Positions 1 through 5,024 of a DNA stretch of 5,024 nucleotides are shown piece by piece. Below the pieces are notes generated by a model, which had not been told where the DNA came from, ran no database searches, and worked only from the letters and a program-made list of their open reading frames with translations. Both the position numbers and the translations under genes were made by a program. This DNA is from Anaerolineae bacterium (GTDB taxonomy: Bacteria > Chloroflexota > Anaerolineae > B4-G1): assembly GCA_030620125.1 (NCBI GenBank), contig JAUXFI010000157.1, positions 1 to 5,024 of the forward strand. Direction: 5' to 3'. How positions within the stretch are numbered: the stretch's first letter is position 1; each line of letters begins with the position of its first letter.

Positions 1-843
1 GACCGGCGGGCGGGCCGCATCCCCACGGAGGTTGGAGCCAGGTTGTGCGAAAAGCTGCGCCAGATCCGCCTGCCGGATGTGGAGCAAATCTTTGTCGATC
101 CGGTGAAGGAATACCGCTTTGTGCTGGTGCTTCGGGGGAAGGGACTGTACGATGGCTTGACCGAGACCGACCCCCAGCAGGTGGGCAAGCCGCCGTTGCC
201 AGTCGAGCCGTTGCGGCCCGAGGCGGCGCCCACGGCGGAACTGCTCAACCGGTGGATGGTCGAGGCGCGGAAACTCCTGGCCGACGAGCACCCGGCCAAC
301 GGCTGCAACCTGCGCGGTATTGCCAAGGACCCTGGTCTGCCCACGATACCCGAGGTCTACAAGCTGCGCTGCGGGGCTATTGCCACCTACCCGATGTACC
401 GGGGCGTGGCCCAACTGGCCGGGATGGAGGTACTGCCAACGGGAGAGACCATCGAGGACGAGGTCGAGACGCTCAAGGCTCATTGGGCCGGCTACGACTT
501 TTTCTTCTTCCACGTCAAGAAGACCGACAGCCGGGGGGAGGATGGGGACTTTCCGGGCAAGGTGGCGGTGATCGAGCACCTCGACGCGCTGCTGCCGGAC
601 ATCCTGGCGCTGGAGCCGGATGTGGTCATCGTCACCGGCGATCACTCTACCCCGGCGGTGTGGAAAGCGCACAGTTGGCACGAACTGCCCGTGCTCTTGT
701 GGGCAAAGTACATCCGGCCCGACAGCGTGAGACAGTTCGGGGAGCGGCCCTGCATGGCCGGTGGACTAGGGCACATCCACCACCCGGACTTGCTGCCCCT
801 GGCGATGGCCTACGCGGGACGGCTGGCCAAGTTTGGAGCCTGA
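1..843 (+). CDS. apgM: 2,3-bisphosphoglycerate-independent phosphoglycerate mutase, archaeal/ApgM type (5' partial)
   Basis: Interconverts 3- and 2-phosphoglycerate in glycolysis/gluconeogenesis as a cytosolic, metal-dependent enzyme of the alkaline phosphatase superfamily. The frame is open from base 1, where it reads DRRAGRIPTE, a conserved internal ApgM motif, so the true start and the N-terminal catalytic serine lie upstream. A TTG at 43 is an internal Leu codon, not a start. The 280 residues present are roughly the last two thirds of a protein usually about 400 long. Visible family motifs (fragment numbering) are the NLRGIAK...PTIPEVYKL stretch (about 103-122), AIATYPMYRGVAQLAGM (about 126-142), HVKKTD (171-176), the metal-binding TGDHSTP (212-218; D214, H215), HSWH (224-227) and the C-terminal tail LPLAMAYAGRLAKFGA. 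Glu180 occupies the place of the His found in the D-x-x-x-H metal motif of many relatives. A strong stem-loop follows 32 bp after the stop. Identity is near certain; the archaeal-type subfamily is clear. Confidence 0.95.
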   Translation, partial: DRRAGRIPTEVGARLCEKLRQIRLPDVEQIFVDPVKEYRFVLVLRGKGLYDGLTETDPQQVGKPPLPVEPLRPEAAPTAELLNRWMVEARKLLADEHPANGCNLRGIAKDPGLPTIPEVYKLRCGAIATYPMYRGVAQLAGMEVLPTGETIEDEVETLKAHWAGYDFFFFHVKKTDSRGEDGDFPGKVAVIEHLDALLPDILALEPDVVIVTGDHSTPAVWKAHSWHELPVLLWAKYIRPDSVRQFGERPCMAGGLGHIHHPDLLPLAMAYAGRLAKFGA

Positions 844-875
844 AGCGGACTGTCAAGCAGTATCTGGAGATCACG

Positions 876-915
876 AGCCGCCCGACTTTGCAAGGAGTCG
901 GGCGGCTTGATTATT
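876..915 (+). terminator. Rho-independent terminator-like stem-loop after apgM
   Basis: A perfect 12-bp GC-rich stem pairs 876-887 with 896-907 around an 8-nt loop (888-895). The downstream side is T-rich but interrupted (TGATTATT, 908-915). It lies 32 bp past the apgM stop, the expected place for termination of that transcript. The stem could also serve a minus-strand transcript, but the T-rich flank favours the + direction. The imperfect U-tract lowers certainty. Confidence 0.72.
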
Positions 916-1333
916 CTCAGCTAGCGGCGTTCCTTGTCCGCCGGTATGTATGGGATCAGCTCTGTTCCTTCCACCAATGCGATCTCCTCCTCCGTCAGCC
1001 CGTATGGCTCGTAGACCAGCGCGTCGAAAGGCGGCAGGATGGCGCTCTGCTTATTTTATTGGTCATCCGCTGCTCCTCGGTGTTGTCGTGCTTCGTCGCT
1101 TGTTCCTGCCTCGGAAGAGGAGCGGTTGAACTTGGGAGCCAGCCTCGATAAGAAATTCGAGGTGGTGGAGGCCTCCCTGTACCAGATAGAGGGGTAAACC
1201 CTCTCTTACGTAACTTGTTGGGGGTGTGACGTAATGAACCCGAACAAGTTCGGGAGTCCGATGTGTCCACCCTGCAAACTCCCAGAGACCCAACGGGAAT
1301 TGCTGGAAGAGTAGCACGGCGGTCAACTGGTAG
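908..1333. other. Intergenic region without an intact gene, containing small palindromes
   Basis: Apart from the minus-strand remnant at 921-1055, no convincing gene is present. Several short inverted repeats lie close together: a 6-bp stem with 8-nt loop at 1143-1162 (cctcga/tcgagg); a perfect 10-bp palindrome at 1167-1176 (ggaggcctcc); a 6-bp stem with 5-nt loop at 1188-1204 (agaggg/ccctct); an 8-bp palindrome ttacgtaa at 1206-1213; and a 7-bp stem with 2-nt loop at 1239-1254 (cccgaac/gttcggg). The arm at 1212-1219 (aacttgtt) can also pair with 1243-1250, competing with the last hairpin. Short frames such as SLDKKFEVVEASLYQIEG, ending at the stop at 1195-1197 on the + strand, look protein-like but lack a start codon and a recognisable family. 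Confidence 0.55.
921..1055 (-). pseudogene. Remnant resembling the C-terminal tail of an Eco57I-like (type IIG) restriction-methylase
   Basis: Read on the minus strand, the frame from 1055 down to the TAG at 923-921 encodes 44 residues. They include LPPFDALVYEPYGLTEEEI followed by ALVEG. From memory this resembles the conserved extreme C-terminus of Eco57I-type adenine methylase/restriction proteins (pattern D-x-L-V-Y-x-L-Y-G-L-T-E-E-E-I-x-x-V-E-G). The frame is closed upstream by a TAA at 1058-1056 and contains no ATG, so it is not an intact gene. A minus-strand ATG at 1066-1064 has a GAGGAG Shine-Dalgarno six bases upstream but is in another frame, needing a one-base insertion or two-base deletion to join. 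Two readings are possible: a decayed end of a large RM gene, or a frameshifted small ORF of about 50 codons. The family link rests on motif recognition only. Confidence 0.5.
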
Positions 1334-1362
1334 TTGGCGTTACACGCAGAGTGTGCTAAAAT
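1334..1362 (+). promoter_or_regulatory. Putative sigma70-type promoter of the cyclase-STAND-TPR gene
   Basis: A -35-like TTGGCG (1334-1339, 4/6 to consensus) and a -10-like TAAAAT (1357-1362, 5/6) are separated by exactly 17 bp. This is an AT-richer stretch in otherwise GC-rich DNA. Transcription would start near 1369, giving a 5' leader of about 90 nt that includes the hairpin at 1383-1432. A small inverted repeat, caact-ggt-agttg (1324-1336), overlaps the -35 box and could be an operator. Support is from sequence match and position only. Confidence 0.5.
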
Positions 1363-1382
1363 AGCTATCGGTACAGAACATC

Positions 1383-1432
1383 GTAGGAGTGCTCTCCAGA
1401 GTCCGAGATCGGCGTCTGGAGGTGTCTCCTAC
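1383..1432 (+). repeat. 50-nt imperfect palindromic repeat, upstream copy, in the 5' leader
   Basis: The element folds as an outer 7-bp stem (gtaggag 1383-1389 with ctcctac 1426-1432), a 4x4 internal loop, a second 7-bp stem (ctccaga 1394-1400 with tctggag 1415-1421) and a short ccg/cgg tip (1403-1405 with 1410-1412). It lies downstream of the predicted transcription start and ends 27 nt before the GTG start codon, so it would form in the mRNA leader. A second copy in inverted orientation sits at 4824-4873; the two match at 36 of 50 positions without gaps and share the 13-nt core TCGGCGTCTGGAG. This is typical of a dispersed REP/MITE-like intergenic repeat, but no other copy is in the window. 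Its function is unknown. Confidence 0.82.
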
Positions 1433-1451
1433 CTCCACATGGTGTGATGCC

Positions 1452-1462
1452 GAGGCAACGTG
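1452..1462 (+). promoter_or_regulatory. Weak ribosome binding site and GTG start of the cyclase gene
   Basis: GAGG (1452-1455) stands 4 nt before the GTG at 1460-1462. An in-frame TGA at 1445-1447 excludes any start further upstream, and no ATG follows before conserved sequence begins, so GTG at 1460 is the best start. The Shine-Dalgarno is short and closely spaced, which suggests modest translation. Confidence 0.6.
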
Positions 1463-4400
1463 GACATCCAGCACGAATTGGCCGTAGCACAAGAGTCGGT
1501 GCAGCGACTGCGCCGCTATATCTCTCCTGTCGTTGCTGACTCCATCTTGCACGCTCAAGAGCGGCTGCGCGGTGAGCGCCGCGAGGTGGCGATCCTCTTT
1601 GCCGACGCGGTGAATTTCACGCATCTCTCGGCCTCGCTGGATGCGGAGTCGATCTTTGATTTGATCAACGATCTGTTGGGCCGTCTGGTGGAGTGTGTCC
1701 ATCGCTACGACGGCGTCGTGGACAAGTTCACCGGCGACGGCCTGATGGCGGTCTTTGGCGCGCCTATTGCCCACGAAAGCGACCCGGAATTGGCCATCAG
1801 GGCTGCGCTGGATATGCAAAGAGCCGCGGCCGAGTTCGAACCCATCGCGCGCGCCCAACTGGGCGCTCCCCTGCAGATACGCATCGGCGTTCACAGTGGA
1901 TTGGTGGTCGCCGGCATCCTCGGCACCCAGGAGCAGGCGGCCTACACCGTCATCGGAGAGACGGTCAACCTGGCGGCACGGATGGAGTCGCTGGCCCAAC
2001 CCGGGCACATCCTGGTCAGTTCCCGCGTCTACAACCAGACGCGCGCGCTCTTTAATTTCCAGGCCATGGGCACGACGCAGGTCAAAGGGGTTGACCGGCC
2101 TATGGCGGTCTACGAGGCGATAGGGGATCGCTCCGAACCGCTGCCTACGCGGGGCGTTAGCGGTGTCACGGCCATACTCCTGGGGCGCGATGCTGAACTG
2201 CAACGGTTGCGTGCCCTGTTGCCCGCCTTCTTCGATGACCGGCACGGGCGGCTGGTGATGATCCAGGGCGAGGCTGGCATGGGCAAATCGCGGCTGGTCT
2301 CCGAGTGGCTCTCTGTCGTCGGCTCTGACCATCTCGCGATCTGGCAAGGGCGTGGGCTGCCCTACGCTCAGGGCGTCGGCTATGGCATCTTTCGCTCGTT
2401 GCTGCAAGATGTTATCCAATCCTGCCCGCCTGGCGAGGAGTGGGATGCCCAGGTCTCGCCTGCTCTGCGTCCCTTCCTGCGACAGATATTGGGGCTGACA
2501 CTTGCGCCGGAGGAGCAGGCTGCCTTGCGTCACCTGGAGCCAGAGCGCATCAAGCAGTTGACGGCCGTGGCGCTGCGGGAGTGGTTGCTGGGCGAGGCCC
2601 GCGCGCGGCCAGTCGTGCTGATCCTGGACGACGTACACTGGGCCGACGATCTCTCGCGGGACGTGCTACAATCGTTGGTCAACCTGCTCCACGAAGCCCC
2701 TGTGCTCCTGTGTATCATCACGCGGCCGCAACCGGAAGCGCCCCTGGAACTCTTGATTCCTGCTGCGAAGGAATCTCTGGACGCGCCTTTGTCCCTCTTT
2801 GTGGAGTTGAAGCCTCTCTCAGTGGAGCACGGCCGGGCGCTGTTGGGCCACCTGGTCAATCTAGAGGGTCTGCCGGAATCGCTGGTGGATACAATTCTGA
2901 GCCACGCCGAGGGCAATCCCTTCTACATCGAAGAATTCGTGCGCATGTTGATAGAGAAGGAGGTGCTGACGCTAGGGGAGGCTCAGTGGCAGGTAACCTC
3001 GGCCGTGGCGTTGCAGACGCTGGAGGTTCCGACCACTTTGCGCGGGCTGATGATGGCGCGCGTGGATCGTCTACCAGAAGACCTGCAAAACGTGTTGCGC
3101 AACGCTGCTGTCATCGGCCTACAGTTCTCCGCCCGTTTGCTGGAGGAGGTCGGACGCCGGCTCCGTGGCAATGCCAGCGCGCTGCCGTCGCTGGAACGGC
3201 TCATAGACCTGGGCTTACTGGTGGAGCGACCCCAGGCTGGTGAGCAAGTTTACGCCTTCCGCCACATTCTCACCCAGGAGACGATCTATCGCAGCTTGCT
3301 GCGCAGTCAGCGCCCTGGGTTACACCGCACCGTGGCCGAGTGCATCGAAATGCTCTACGCCGACGACTTGAGCAGTCAGGCCGAGGTGCTGGCATTGCAC
3401 TACGACCGCGCCCGCGTTCGTGACAAGGCCATGCGTTACGCTCTGCTGGCAGGCGACCACGCCGCAGAACAGTTCGCCAACCGCGAGGCCATCGAGTACT
3501 ATAGCCGGGCATTGCAACTCTCGCAACATCTGAGCGACTGCGAGATCGAACGCTGGCGAGCGGTCGTCGGGCTGGGCAGGGTTGAGCAACATGTCGGCGA
3601 GTATGAGGAAGCCACCGCTTGTTACCAGGCCGCGCTGGAGGAGTGGGACGAGGCCGCCCCGGAAGCCCGCGCTCAGGTCATGCTCAGGATGGGACAGGTG
3701 TGGGACAAGCGCGGCGACCTGGAGGAGGCCGAACGTTGGTTGCGTGAGGGTCTGGCCCATCTCGATCAGGCCGGCGATACGCTCCCCACGTTGCACGCCC
3801 AGGTCTATTCAGAGTTGGGCTGGCTCAACCTGCGCCAGGGTGACCTGTCCGTGGCGCAAGAGTGGCTGGAACAGGGACTGGCCCTGGTTGATGACACTGA
3901 GCACTACGACGTGATCTCCTCTATCCTCAACCGGTTGGGCGCTCTGTACTACAATCGCGGCGAGTGGGATCGGGCGACCGAGTGCATCGAACGCGCCCTG
4001 GAATTCCGCCAGCGACTGGGGGACTTGGTCGGCTACGCGCGTTCTCTGAACAATCTGGGAGTCCTCAAGCAGGCCAGCGGAGATTGGGATGGCACGTTGG
4101 CTGACTACGAGCGCGCCGCCGAACTGCACGAGCGCATCGGCGATGTCGAGGGGCTGGCCTTGGCCTGCACCAATCTCGGCGTGCTGTATACTGACCGTGG
4201 CGAGTGGGCCAAGTCGGAGGAGAATCTCCACCACGCCTTCACCATTGCCCAACGCATTGCACATCCCTCCCAGTTGGGTCTGGTCCACATGAGCCTGGGC
4301 CGGCTCTATCTGCTGCAAGCGCGCTGGACAGACTGCGCCCGACATCTGGACGTTGCCATCTCCTTGTATGCAGAGGCCGGCGACTATGCGATGCAGAACC

Positions 4401-4822
4401 TGAGCGATGCCTACGAACTGCGAGGCAGACTGCACCTGGAACAGGGTCAGACCGACGCTGCTCTGCAGTGGGCTGAACGTTGCCATGGGTTACTGCGGGA
4501 GGTGACTGGGAGTGACGAAGGCGACTCGCTCGAATGGGGGCGGTACGAGCAATTGATGGGGCGCATTGCGCAGGAACGCGGCGACCTGGCGGCCGCCCGC
4601 CGCCACCTGGAGCGCAGCGCCGCCATCTTCCACGCCACCGGTTCGCAGATAGAAGCCGGACGGACGGCTTACTGGAGCGGGTTGCTTTCGCTGCAGTTCG
4701 ACCAGCCGGAGAGGGCACGCGAGGAACTGGGCGAGGCCCGGCAGATATTCGAGCGCTTGGGGGCTGCCGCTGACCTGCGGCGTGTCGAACAGCAGTTGGC
4801 ACAGGGTAAACTTGAGCAGTAG
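1460..4822 (+). CDS. Class III adenylate/guanylate cyclase - STAND (AAA_16-like) ATPase - TPR signalling protein
   Basis: A 1120-residue soluble fusion with no signal peptide or membrane segment. Domains in order: N-terminal helix (about 1-40); class III cyclase domain (about 42-222); STAND/AAA_16-like NTPase beginning GRDAELQRL (242-250); winged-helix-like linker (about 525-630); and about ten or eleven TPRs (about 660-1110) spaced mostly 40 residues apart. Cyclase residues look complete: metal aspartates D49 (LFAD) and D93 (FTGD), 44 residues apart; K89 and T163 (YTVIG) at the purine-selecting positions; N170 and R174 (VNLAAR) for transition-state binding. Lys/Thr favours ATP, hence cAMP, by family precedent; this is an inference. 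The NTPase has Walker A GEAGMGKS (270-277; K276), Walker B VVLILDD (385-391) and the family motif GNPFYIEEFVRML. The likely mechanism is ligand or partner sensing by TPRs, ATPase switching and cyclase output. The gene stands alone with its own promoter candidate and is bracketed by inverted hairpin repeats. Architecture is secure; nucleotide product and stimulus are unknown. Confidence 0.95.
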   Translation: MDIQHELAVAQESVQRLRRYISPVVADSILHAQERLRGERREVAILFADAVNFTHLSASLDAESIFDLINDLLGRLVECVHRYDGVVDKFTGDGLMAVFGAPIAHESDPELAIRAALDMQRAAAEFEPIARAQLGAPLQIRIGVHSGLVVAGILGTQEQAAYTVIGETVNLAARMESLAQPGHILVSSRVYNQTRALFNFQAMGTTQVKGVDRPMAVYEAIGDRSEPLPTRGVSGVTAILLGRDAELQRLRALLPAFFDDRHGRLVMIQGEAGMGKSRLVSEWLSVVGSDHLAIWQGRGLPYAQGVGYGIFRSLLQDVIQSCPPGEEWDAQVSPALRPFLRQILGLTLAPEEQAALRHLEPERIKQLTAVALREWLLGEARARPVVLILDDVHWADDLSRDVLQSLVNLLHEAPVLLCIITRPQPEAPLELLIPAAKESLDAPLSLFVELKPLSVEHGRALLGHLVNLEGLPESLVDTILSHAEGNPFYIEEFVRMLIEKEVLTLGEAQWQVTSAVALQTLEVPTTLRGLMMARVDRLPEDLQNVLRNAAVIGLQFSARLLEEVGRRLRGNASALPSLERLIDLGLLVERPQAGEQVYAFRHILTQETIYRSLLRSQRPGLHRTVAECIEMLYADDLSSQAEVLALHYDRARVRDKAMRYALLAGDHAAEQFANREAIEYYSRALQLSQHLSDCEIERWRAVVGLGRVEQHVGEYEEATACYQAALEEWDEAAPEARAQVMLRMGQVWDKRGDLEEAERWLREGLAHLDQAGDTLPTLHAQVYSELGWLNLRQGDLSVAQEWLEQGLALVDDTEHYDVISSILNRLGALYYNRGEWDRATECIERALEFRQRLGDLVGYARSLNNLGVLKQASGDWDGTLADYERAAELHERIGDVEGLALACTNLGVLYTDRGEWAKSEENLHHAFTIAQRIAHPSQLGLVHMSLGRLYLLQARWTDCARHLDVAISLYAEAGDYAMQNLSDAYELRGRLHLEQGQTDAALQWAERCHGLLREVTGSDEGDSLEWGRYEQLMGRIAQERGDLAAARRHLERSAAIFHATGSQIEAGRTAYWSGLLSLQFDQPERAREELGEARQIFERLGAAADLRRVEQQLAQGKLEQ

Positions 4823-4823
4823 T

Positions 4824-4873
4824 GTAGGGGGTGTCTCCAGACGCCGAAATCAGGTTCTGGAAAACCCTCCTAT
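4824..4873 (-). repeat. 50-nt imperfect palindromic repeat, downstream inverted copy
   Basis: It begins 2 nt after the cyclase stop codon and would lie in the 3' untranslated region. Arms: gtaggggg (4824-4831) with ccctcctat (4865-4873), including G-U wobbles, and tccaga (4836-4841) with tctgga (4856-4861). Its reverse complement aligns without gaps to 1383-1432 at 36 of 50 positions, with a shared 13-nt core. The better-conserved half-element faces the gene in both copies. No T-run follows, so it is not a classical intrinsic terminator, although the stem could still slow polymerase or protect the mRNA 3' end. Confidence 0.82.
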
Positions 4874-4898
4874 AGAAACCTGACACTGTCAAAGTGGG
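4850..4898. repeat. Overlapping hairpins just downstream of the repeat
   Basis: tcaggtt (4850-4856) pairs perfectly with aacctga (4877-4883), a 7-bp stem that competes with the inner stem of the 4824-4873 repeat. Immediately after, acc (4878-4880) and cact (4884-4887) can pair with agtg (4893-4896) and ggt (4897-4899) as a weak bulged hairpin. These may be remnants of further intergenic repeats. No promoter or gene is evident here. Confidence 0.4.
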
Positions 4899-4908
4899 TA
4901 TAGTCATC

Positions 4909-5024
4909 GTTTGGGCCACCTCGTTTCCAAGGCTCCAAGCCCCCGTCCCGGGGGCGGGTCTACGGGACGAATCTCGCCTAAGACGCCCCCGTGTCGGAGG
5001 CTGGGAGCACAGTCTGGCCGAAAC
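4909..5024. repeat. Large imperfect palindromic intergenic element, probably continuing past the window
   Basis: The ends form an inverted repeat: gtttgggcca (4909-4918) against tggccgaaac (5015-5024), 9 of 10 paired. Inside, gctcc (4932-4936) pairs with ggagc (5004-5008). A central gggggc run (4950-4955) can pair either upstream with gcccccg (4939-4945; 7-bp stem, 3-nt loop) or downstream with cgccccc (4984-4990; 7 bp, extendable by tct/aga across a 2-nt bulge). The octamer gcccccgt occurs twice (4939-4946, 4985-4992). The pairing reaches the last base, so the element may extend further. I recognise no tRNA, rRNA, RNase P, tmRNA or SRP RNA signature. It is most likely a dispersed structured repeat; an attenuator for a gene beyond the edge is an alternative. 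Confidence 0.6.

Noticed and set aside
45..1151. 368-codon + strand frame overlapping apgM and the intergenic region
   Set aside because: It is the alternate frame of apgM, Gly/Arg/Ala-rich without family motifs, and it reads through the terminator hairpin and the restriction-methylase remnant.
1111..1197. + strand peptide ending SLDKKFEVVEASLYQIEG, and a following frame containing RNEPEQVRESDVSTLQTP (1231-1284)
   Set aside because: Both look protein-like in composition but have no start codon with a ribosome binding site, are broken by stops, and belong to no family I recognise. They could be gene debris, but I cannot support a call.
1447..1539. ATG at 1447 as a small leader ORF or alternative start of the cyclase gene
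   Set aside because: It is in another frame from the cyclase and encodes 30 Arg-rich residues ending at a TGA inside the cyclase coding sequence. GTG at 1460 is the only start that fits the conserved frame.
1340..2638. 432-codon open frame on the minus strand opposite the cyclase and ATPase domains
   Set aside because: It runs antisense to a region whose + strand product has clear conserved cyclase and Walker motifs. Its own translation is low-complexity, rich in Arg, Gln and His, with no recognisable domain, as expected of a shadow frame in GC-rich DNA.
4870..4904. Possible promoter (ctgaca ... tatagt) downstream of the cyclase gene
   Set aside because: The spacing between the boxes is only 13 bp and no gene follows within the window.
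4239..4919. 226-codon minus-strand frame over the end of the TPR gene
   Set aside because: Arg/Pro/Ser-rich shadow of the TPR coding sequence; its start lies in the structured 3' region with no Shine-Dalgarno seen.
4931..5024. tRNA, RNase P RNA or other known structural RNA in the final segment
   Set aside because: The GC hairpins and a gacgaatc string look superficially tRNA-like, but there is no acceptor stem, no cloverleaf and no conserved core of RNase P, tmRNA or SRP RNA.
1..5024. CRISPR array, insertion sequence or transposase gene
   Set aside because: No regularly spaced direct repeats with spacers, and no transposase motif in any plausible frame. The only repeats are hairpin-type intergenic elements.

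Overview
The window is GC-rich bacterial DNA with two genes on the + strand. A 5'-truncated glycolytic gene (positions 1-843) ends at a strong stem-loop. A stretch of about 550 bp with no intact gene follows. Then comes one very large regulatory gene (1460-4822) encoding a class III nucleotide cyclase fused to a STAND-type ATPase and a long TPR array. The last 200 bp are non-coding and rich in hairpins. A bacterial ApgM-type phosphoglycerate mutase, a giant cyclase-ATPase-TPR protein and abundant palindromic intergenic repeats together suggest a Chloroflexota-like bacterium (Anaerolineae or a relative). That placement is an inference from gene style; nothing in the window is phylogenetically decisive.

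Layout: (1) 1-843, C-terminal two thirds of a cofactor-independent phosphoglycerate mutase; (2) 876-907, 12-bp stem terminator-like hairpin; (3) 921-1055 on the minus strand, a 44-codon remnant resembling the C-terminal tail of Eco57I-like (type IIG) restriction-methylases, out of frame with a nearby Shine-Dalgarno/ATG; (4) 1143-1254, several small hairpins and palindromes, function unknown; (5) 1334-1362, a plausible sigma70-type promoter for the cyclase gene; (6) 1383-1432, a 50-nt hairpin repeat in the 5' leader; (7) 1460-4822, the cyclase-STAND-TPR gene; (8) 4824-4873, a second copy of the 50-nt repeat in inverted orientation, starting 2 nt after the stop codon; (9) 4909-5024, a larger imperfect palindrome with mutually exclusive GC hairpins that appears to run past the window edge.

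The two intact genes do not look like an operon: a terminator and more than 600 bp separate them, and the cyclase gene has its own promoter candidate. The cyclase protein is best read as a soluble signalling switch. The TPRs would sense a ligand or partner, the ATPase would act as the switch, and the N-terminal cyclase, whose catalytic residues look intact, would be the output. The most unusual structural feature is the pair of inverted 50-nt hairpin repeats (36/50 identical without gaps) that bracket this single gene. I see no clear evidence of a multi-gene novel system in the window.
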